From NCBI GenBank assembly GCA_029378245.1, contig JARKIF010000011.1, forward strand, positions 1,984,001 through 2,048,000: a stretch of DNA of 64,000 bases. Reading direction: 5' to 3'. Shown here one piece after another: positions 59,020-64,000 of the stretch. The notes under the pieces were generated by a model, which ran no database searches, was not told the DNA's origin, and was given only the letters and a program-made list of their open reading frames with translations. The position numbers and the translations under genes are program-made. Origin of the DNA: Roridomyces roridus. Lineage: Eukaryota; Basidiomycota; Agaricomycetes; Agaricales; Mycenaceae. Position 1 is the stretch's first letter. Each line of letters opens with the position of its first letter.

Positions 59020-59157
59020 GGTTGGATGGCCGAGCGGTCTAAGGCGCCAGACTAAGGATCAGCGTCGTTTCCGACGTTTCTCTTTCCGTCGTATACCTTT
59101 GTACTTTGGATATCTGGTCTTTCGACTCGGAGTCCGGATGACATATGGGACCAATCC
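59020..59157 (+). pseudogene. tRNA-Leu(AAG)-like, 3' half degenerate
   Basis: The first 40 nt (GGTTGGATGGCCGAGCGG, then TCTAAGGCGCCAGACTAAGG) are a textbook tRNA-Leu 5' half with A-box, D-arm and anticodon loop CTAAGG (anticodon AAG). The 3' anticodon stem TCTGG appears about 55 nt later (59113-59117), which would imply an intron, and CTTTCGACTCGG follows as a weak B-box. No proper T-arm or matching acceptor strand (TCCAACC) is seen. Either a truncated tRNA gene or a relic. Confidence 0.45.
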
Positions 59158-59537
59158 CCTCCTATACCCCGTGCGACCTGGCGTCGTGGATTGTTGTTTC
59201 TCTTCTCAAGAGAAATTTTGTGATCTGCTGATCTTTTGGTTCCCATCTGAGAAGCTCTGATGCGTCAGATGAGGCGGTGCTCGGCTGGCCGGCTAAACCT
59301 CGCCATTTTTCTTCCTCTCCTCTCACCACCACTCTCAATTTCTCGATGGTATCGTCCACGTACCCTCGCCCAAGATCGCGTCATCCAACTCGTCCGCTCC
59401 GCGCATCCCCGTTGACATCACCCTCGGTATCCCGCAACGCACGATCCACCATCTTTTTCTCATGGGGCGGTGCGCCGGTGCGACAACGGTGGTTACCCTG
59501 GGAATTCTCTTGATTGACATCTCTGCAAAGCGCCGCC

Positions 59538-62414
59538 ATGTCGTCGACAACAGGGAGCTCGAGGAGGCAGCCCCCAATCCGTTCCTGCGATAATTGTAGG
59601 CAGAGGAAGGGTGAGTGGCTCGCGCTGGAGAGAATCTTGCTCATTCTGCAGTTCGATGTAAGCTACCACGCTCCACTCGCCGCCTCCGACTCGCACTCAT
59701 CTGCAGGCGACGGACATACCATGCCGAACCGACAGTGTAGCCATTGCACATCCTTTGGCGAGGCGTGTAACTACACGCAATTCAAACGAGTGCCCAAGAC
59801 AAGGTGCGTTTCTTTCGTGTGCTGCCCGTGAAAGCCGTTTCTAGACGCGCGTATGCATTCAGGCTACTCGAAGACCTTCGCCACAAGATAGCCACTTTGG
59901 AGGCGAGGCTACGAGCCCGGACGGTGTGCTCCCTGTGTTCTGGGCCCGTGCAATCGCCGTTTGACGCCAAAGTGGCGCTCAATTCTTCTTCGCCCGACGA
60001 GTACACCGCCGACTCGGGGACGCCCGCTGAGGACGAAGCCGAGGAGGAGGAGCAAGAGGTAGAAGAACTCACCACCCAGATGAAGCACAACTTTTTTGGG
60101 TCAGAGAGTACATTCAATCTCGTGCATGACACTATCACGGTTCGGGCTTACGGGCTTGGCTTGGCTTGGACGTCCGTGGCTCACTTATTCTTGTAGATCA
60201 AGGAAAAGTTACTGGAAGATCCGTCCGTGTCAGGTCCGCTTCCAGAGCACAAGATTACTTGGGGCCCATTCCACGTGCGTCCATCATTCCTTCATTCTAG
60301 CCGTCGACAGTTATTCATCGATCAGTTAGTGGGAGAAGGAATTTTACGCTACCCGCACGTCTTACGTCTACCCACCGCCCGACCTCCTCGCGCATTTGCT
60401 CCACCTGTACTTCATCAACGTCCACCCGATCCTCCCGCTCCTGCACCGCCCGTCGTTTGAGCGGAATATACGCGAGGAGGTCTATACTCGAGATCCAAGG
60501 TTCGGTGCTGTTCTGCTCGCCGCGTTGGCTGTGGCGTCGCGGTACTCCGACGACCCGCGCGTATTGATAAGCGGCGATACGCTTTCAATCGGCTGGCAAT
60601 TCGTCGCACAGACGCAGATCATACCCAACCTCTCCGAGCCGACTCTGTATGATGTCCAATTTTACACGGTCAGTCCCTCACTTCTCAGTTCCATTGGAAC
60701 TCAACTCGATATCCTTAGTTGATGACGATGTTCTGCCTCGGAGCCACCGCCCCGCACGTAACTTGGGTGTACCTCGGCCTCGGCGCGCGTTTGATTCAAT
60801 ACCACCGTCGATTCCCCCGGAAGAGTCCCACTCCTGATATGGAAGACGAATTGTGGAATCGAGCGTTCCACTGCATGTTCATCCTGGACGGCGTGTTATC
60901 GAGTTTCCTCGGACGCACGCCTACGATTCAAGTGGACGAGTACGATGTCGGAGCTCCACTCCAAGTCGACGATGAATACTGGGAAATTGGATCTGGATTT
61001 CAACAGCCCGCGGGTAGGCCTTCGGTGCTTGCGTTTTTCGCGCATATGGTGCGGTTGTTTGAGGTACGCAATCCAATGACCTCGCTAAGACAAATACTGA
61101 ATCCAGTCACTCGCCCTCTTCTCAGATCCTGTCCAAAGCGTTACGTCGTTTGTACGCCTCTAAAACGCAAAAGGCGCGGATGGGTTGGAATGTCGAGGAG
61201 GAGATGGATACCGTCGCGGAGCTAGACTCGGCGATGAATACGTTTCTTGATTCCTTGCCAGATCATCGTATGTATTCCCTTCCATCCGTCTCCAGCGTTG
61301 ATTCACTCGCGACGCCAGTCCGATGGCCCAACGCCGAGGGTGTATTCCTAGATCAAACGGCCGTGCTACATGCTACTTATTACGGGCTTCGAATAACTGT
61401 ATGAGTGGAGTATCTCTCTCATTGATTGCAACTCACGATGCATGACCGCAGATCCACCGACTGTACATCCACCGACCAACGCCCGCAGCTGGCCCCTCTC
61501 TCTTCATGTGCCTTGCCGCCGCACGCTCGACAATCGGTATAACGGATACGTGGATGAAGAAGACGGGGCGCATGCCTAGAAATTGGTTCTTCTATGTACG
61601 CGAGTCCCTCCAATTCCAACCTGACTTGTTTATCACCCGAGCAGAGCCCGATCTTCACCGCGGGAATTATCCTATTGCTCAACCTCTTTGCTACCAAACG
61701 CGCTGGGGTCCGTCGCCCCGATGTGGAGAAAGACCTCGATCAGATTGCAACGGCTGTGCGCACATTGCAGGCTGCGGCTTCCAGGCAAGTGCCCGAATTA
61801 TCCAAACTTTTCCCAATAACAGCGACTTGAATTGCAGATGGCGAGGCTGCGCACGGATGGCGGGACTCCTCCAAACGTTACAATCCATGGACGAGCGATT
61901 CTCTGCCTCTCCTTCGTCTTCGATTGGCAGCGGCTCTCACCAACAACACCAACAACTGAGGGTGCCGACCCCACAGGCCCCGCTCATATTCCCGGAATCA
62001 GGTATGCGTCCAGGCGATCTACCACCCGAACACGGGTCCCCAGCATCGTCGTCTTCAAGTGGATGGAGACCGGGAACTTCCATCGAGCAGCTGTTATCCG
62101 AAACGTCGCCGGCGGGGGATTTTGATTTCATGACCATGTTGTTGAGCTCGAGGACGCCGTCGCCGTCGGAGAATAACATGTGGGTTGTGTTCCTTCCCTT
62201 CCCTCGACCCCTCTGTTTCGTCGTTGCTTGTCAATTCTGAGTCTGATGATACAGGAATCAATGGGAGGCCTACATAGATGCGATGCCCGTCGTGGATGTC
62301 AATATGCACCCGCAGCAATATCAGCCTTCGACTTCGAGTGGTGAGTGGGGGAATGTGCCGCAACCACAACCACATCCGGAGTCGGGGTATCGGGCGTATG
62401 GGGAGATAGGATAA
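59538..62414 (+). CDS. Zn2Cys6 transcription factor with fungal_trans domain
   Basis: Thirteen exons sum to 2241 nt, 746 aa. The start at 59538 has a strong context (GCCGCCATG). The zinc cluster has Cys at 17, 20, 27, 37, 40 and 47 (CX2CX6CX9CX2CX6C). Cys27 exists only if the 6-nt microexon 59652-59657 is included: exon 1 ends at 59610, exon 3 starts at 59707. A coiled coil (LLEDLRHKIATLEARL) and an acidic stretch follow. The regulatory domain shows YVYPPPDLLAHLLHLYF, LPLLHRPSFE, SDDPRV, LGLGARLIQYH, VAELDSAMNTFLDSLPDHL and YIHRPTP. Intron 61785-61837 is GC-AG (GCAAGT). The tail is Ser/Pro/Gln-rich. The middle domain resembles XlnR-type regulators of carbohydrate use; targets are unknown. Confidence 0.93.
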
Positions 62415-62852
62415 GCAGATAGAGTGGAATAGGTATGTGTGTACCATATAGGTTGAACGCTGGCATTCAGCCCAAGGAGCCTCCAATGACATTCCAAAGC
62501 TTTCTTTTTGTCTATCGAGACTTTTCCCTACAACCGTCGATGGAAGTAAGTATCATCGGCCTGGGATCACGGACGGGGCCAGCTGGGGCCCGGGATATTG
62601 ATTGTCTCCTGACTTGGTCGTTCATTAGTGAACTGTTTTTCCCCCCTTTCTCTGCGATCCATCATCTTGGTTGAACGCTTCGTGGAAACCTCCGTCTCAC
62701 ATGCGGAAACGATAATGGGAGTGCCCCCGCGGGGACCCCGGGTGGTTTTCTGCTTCCATGTACTTGGGTGCTACGTCAGGAGCTTGTTACACATGAGGGT
62801 ACACAGTTCCAGACACGACCAGGACTCACAGATCAGGAACCAAGTCCACCCC

Positions 62853-63539
62853 TCCGTTCGATTCGGCGCTGGGACGTAGGCCCGGCCTGTCGTTAACTTT
62901 TTGGGATATGTTGACGGAGACTGGCATGCAAGGAAACAGCCTACTTCGGGATGAGGAGCAGTCAGAAGGGAAAAGAACCGATAGATACGTCGGCCCTAGA
63001 TGAACATACAACGATGTTCACTCACCCGTTCGACTCGGGGCTGGGGCATTCGTTTGTGGACTCGTGATCAAATTTTTGTGGGAGTGTTTCTCGAACAACG
63101 CGTTGGCAAGCTGGAGTTGCAGTACACGTAGAGTGTGGCAGCTCGAGGAGAAGCTGCTTGACACGACGACTCAGCAGTCAGGATGCATCTGATGTACCAA
63201 CAATGTCCCTCTCCCGTTCGACTCGTCGGTGGGACACTATGTGGGAGGTGTATGATTTTTTGAATTATTTTTCCATCGCGGGTCTGCAAGTTGGAGAGAG
63301 AGTCACGAAGATCCAGATGAAAAAATGAATCATAGACCCAGTATCAGAGGATGCAACGGCCAAAGGCATTACCAAAAGACATCGGAGGTGCGATTCGCCC
63401 GAAGTCAGAAACAGGAGACGAGAGTCCAAATCACGAATAAATCATCCCAGAGGTTAAGCGTGCCAGATCCAAGAGACATCCCACAGCTTCCCGACAGCCG
63501 CATGCTGCAACCACGTCCTCCTCCCCGTTCGATTCGGCG
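62853..63539 (+). repeat. Array of T-arm-like cores
   Basis: Four plus-strand cores at 62853-62867, 63024-63040, 63213-63228 and 63523-63539, each preceded by a pyrimidine tract (CACCCCTCC, TCACTCACCC, CCCTCTCCC, CTCCTCCCC) and followed by CTGGGAC-like sequence and a run of 4-6 T within about 50 nt. Spacing is 171, 189 and 310 nt. Confidence 0.7.
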
Positions 63540-63747
63540 TTGAGACGCTGACGCTGCATGTATCACGTTTTGTTGGTCTTTTCCCCACCAGCGCGGGAAA
63601 GAGAAATGGGCAGATAACACATTGTTGAGCAAAGCAAATGGTACAGGGATACATACACGGGATATTATACAACAAACATACCTGCATACACTCCAATCAG
63701 CAACCATCGTCGTCGCCGCAAAGCAAAACTCACAAAAACTTCCCAAT

Positions 63748-64000
63748 TCACTTTGTTGCCTCGTTCTTCATCGCCCTTAACACACTCCACTCGGGCAACC
63801 CAAACCTCCCTGGCAAACTGGCCCAAAACGTCTGCAACGCCCCCTCATACTGCGCATGCATAACCCCCATGCACGCATGACAAACAGCCAAATCACTCCA
63901 ATCGTGGTCATCCACGAGATTCAAAAGCGCAACGTGATGATGAGACCGCCACGCCTGGGCTCCTATATATTGCCGCACTACCGCACTTTTGCCGCTGCCG
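63748..64000 (-). CDS. Probable BTB/POZ-domain protein, C-terminal part
   Basis: The frame enters from the right edge and stops at 63748. It reads SDLAVCHACMGVMHAQYEGALQTFW, then LPGRFGLPEWSVLRAMKNEA. The Cys pair followed by a helix, and the ending LPxxFGLPxWxxLRxMK, match the C-termini of the large basidiomycete family of BTB/POZ proteins (recalled), which act as adaptors for ubiquitin ligases or chromatin factors. The BTB domain itself would lie beyond the window. No intron is seen in this part. Confidence 0.5.
   Translation of the reverse strand, partial: GSGKSAVVRQYIGAQAWRSHHHVALLNLVDDHDWSDLAVCHACMGVMHAQYEGALQTFWASLPGRFGLPEWSVLRAMKNEATK

Noticed and set aside
1..64000. CRISPR array or bacterial operon
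   Set aside because: Repeats have irregular spacing and diverged spacers, and genes contain spliceosomal introns; the DNA is eukaryotic.

Overview
The window looks like nuclear DNA of an agaricomycete mushroom-forming fungus. Genes are split by many short GT-AG introns (mostly 41-66 nt, with a few GC-AG). The gene content fits too: heme-thiolate peroxygenase, GH29 fucosidase, membrane-anchored GH5 glucanase, F-box and BTB proteins, and Zn2Cys6 and GATA regulators of the basidiomycete type. A Mycena-like member of the Agaricales is possible, but the sequence alone does not prove a genus. All family assignments come from reading translated motifs; no database search was run.

Layout. 1-5 kb: repeats only, namely a 616-bp tandem duplication inside a GGTTCAGG-rich element and a 568-bp inverted-repeat element with a 10-bp target duplication. 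5.4-6.2 kb: a short Zn2Cys6 regulator (+). 8.7-12.3 kb: a cysteine-rich small protein (+), a broken F-box gene (-) and a small membrane protein (-). 13-16.8 kb: old dispersed repeats, one of them split by a 1.43-kb inverted-repeat element (9-bp target duplication) that itself carries a nested 290-bp element. 17.3-18.3 kb: a decayed SAM methyltransferase (+). 18.5-19.3 kb: a minisatellite, followed by a 68-aa protein with a CX2CX6HX3C motif (+). 20.3-33.9 kb is the densest genic part: GH5 glucanase (-), GH29 fucosidase (+), peroxygenase (+), 2-oxoglutarate/Fe(II) oxygenase (-) and a single-pass membrane protein (+). 34-35.2 kb: foldback MITE and a T-arm-like repeat array. 35.5-39.5 kb: alpha/beta hydrolase (-) and an MCT-type transporter (-). 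41.3-45.6 kb: a lineage-specific gene with GX3G motifs between two arrays of palindromic repeats, a candidate new mobile unit. 46.6-48.3 kb: convergent FMN split-barrel protein (+) and sulfotransferase-like protein (-). 52.2-53.2 kb: two-finger GATA factor (+). 55-58 kb: a MULE-like MITE (9-bp target duplication) and a hAT-like MITE (8-bp target duplication). 59.5-62.4 kb: a 746-aa Zn2Cys6 regulator (+) whose zinc cluster needs a 6-nt microexon. 62.8-63.6 kb: another T-arm-like repeat array. The right edge cuts the C-terminus of a probable BTB protein (-).

How it fits together. No single pathway is evident. GH5, GH29, the secreted-type proteins and the oxidases suit a saprotroph that remodels its wall and degrades plant matter. 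The most unusual material is non-coding: a 13-17 nt motif (core CCGTTCGAYTCGG) able to fold as a tRNA T-arm recurs about 15 times, often in loose tandem with T-runs downstream. Reading frames were checked by exon arithmetic for the GH5, peroxygenase, oxygenase, hydrolase, transporter, GATA, sulfotransferase, FMN, membrane-protein and large Zn2Cys6 genes; each closes in frame.
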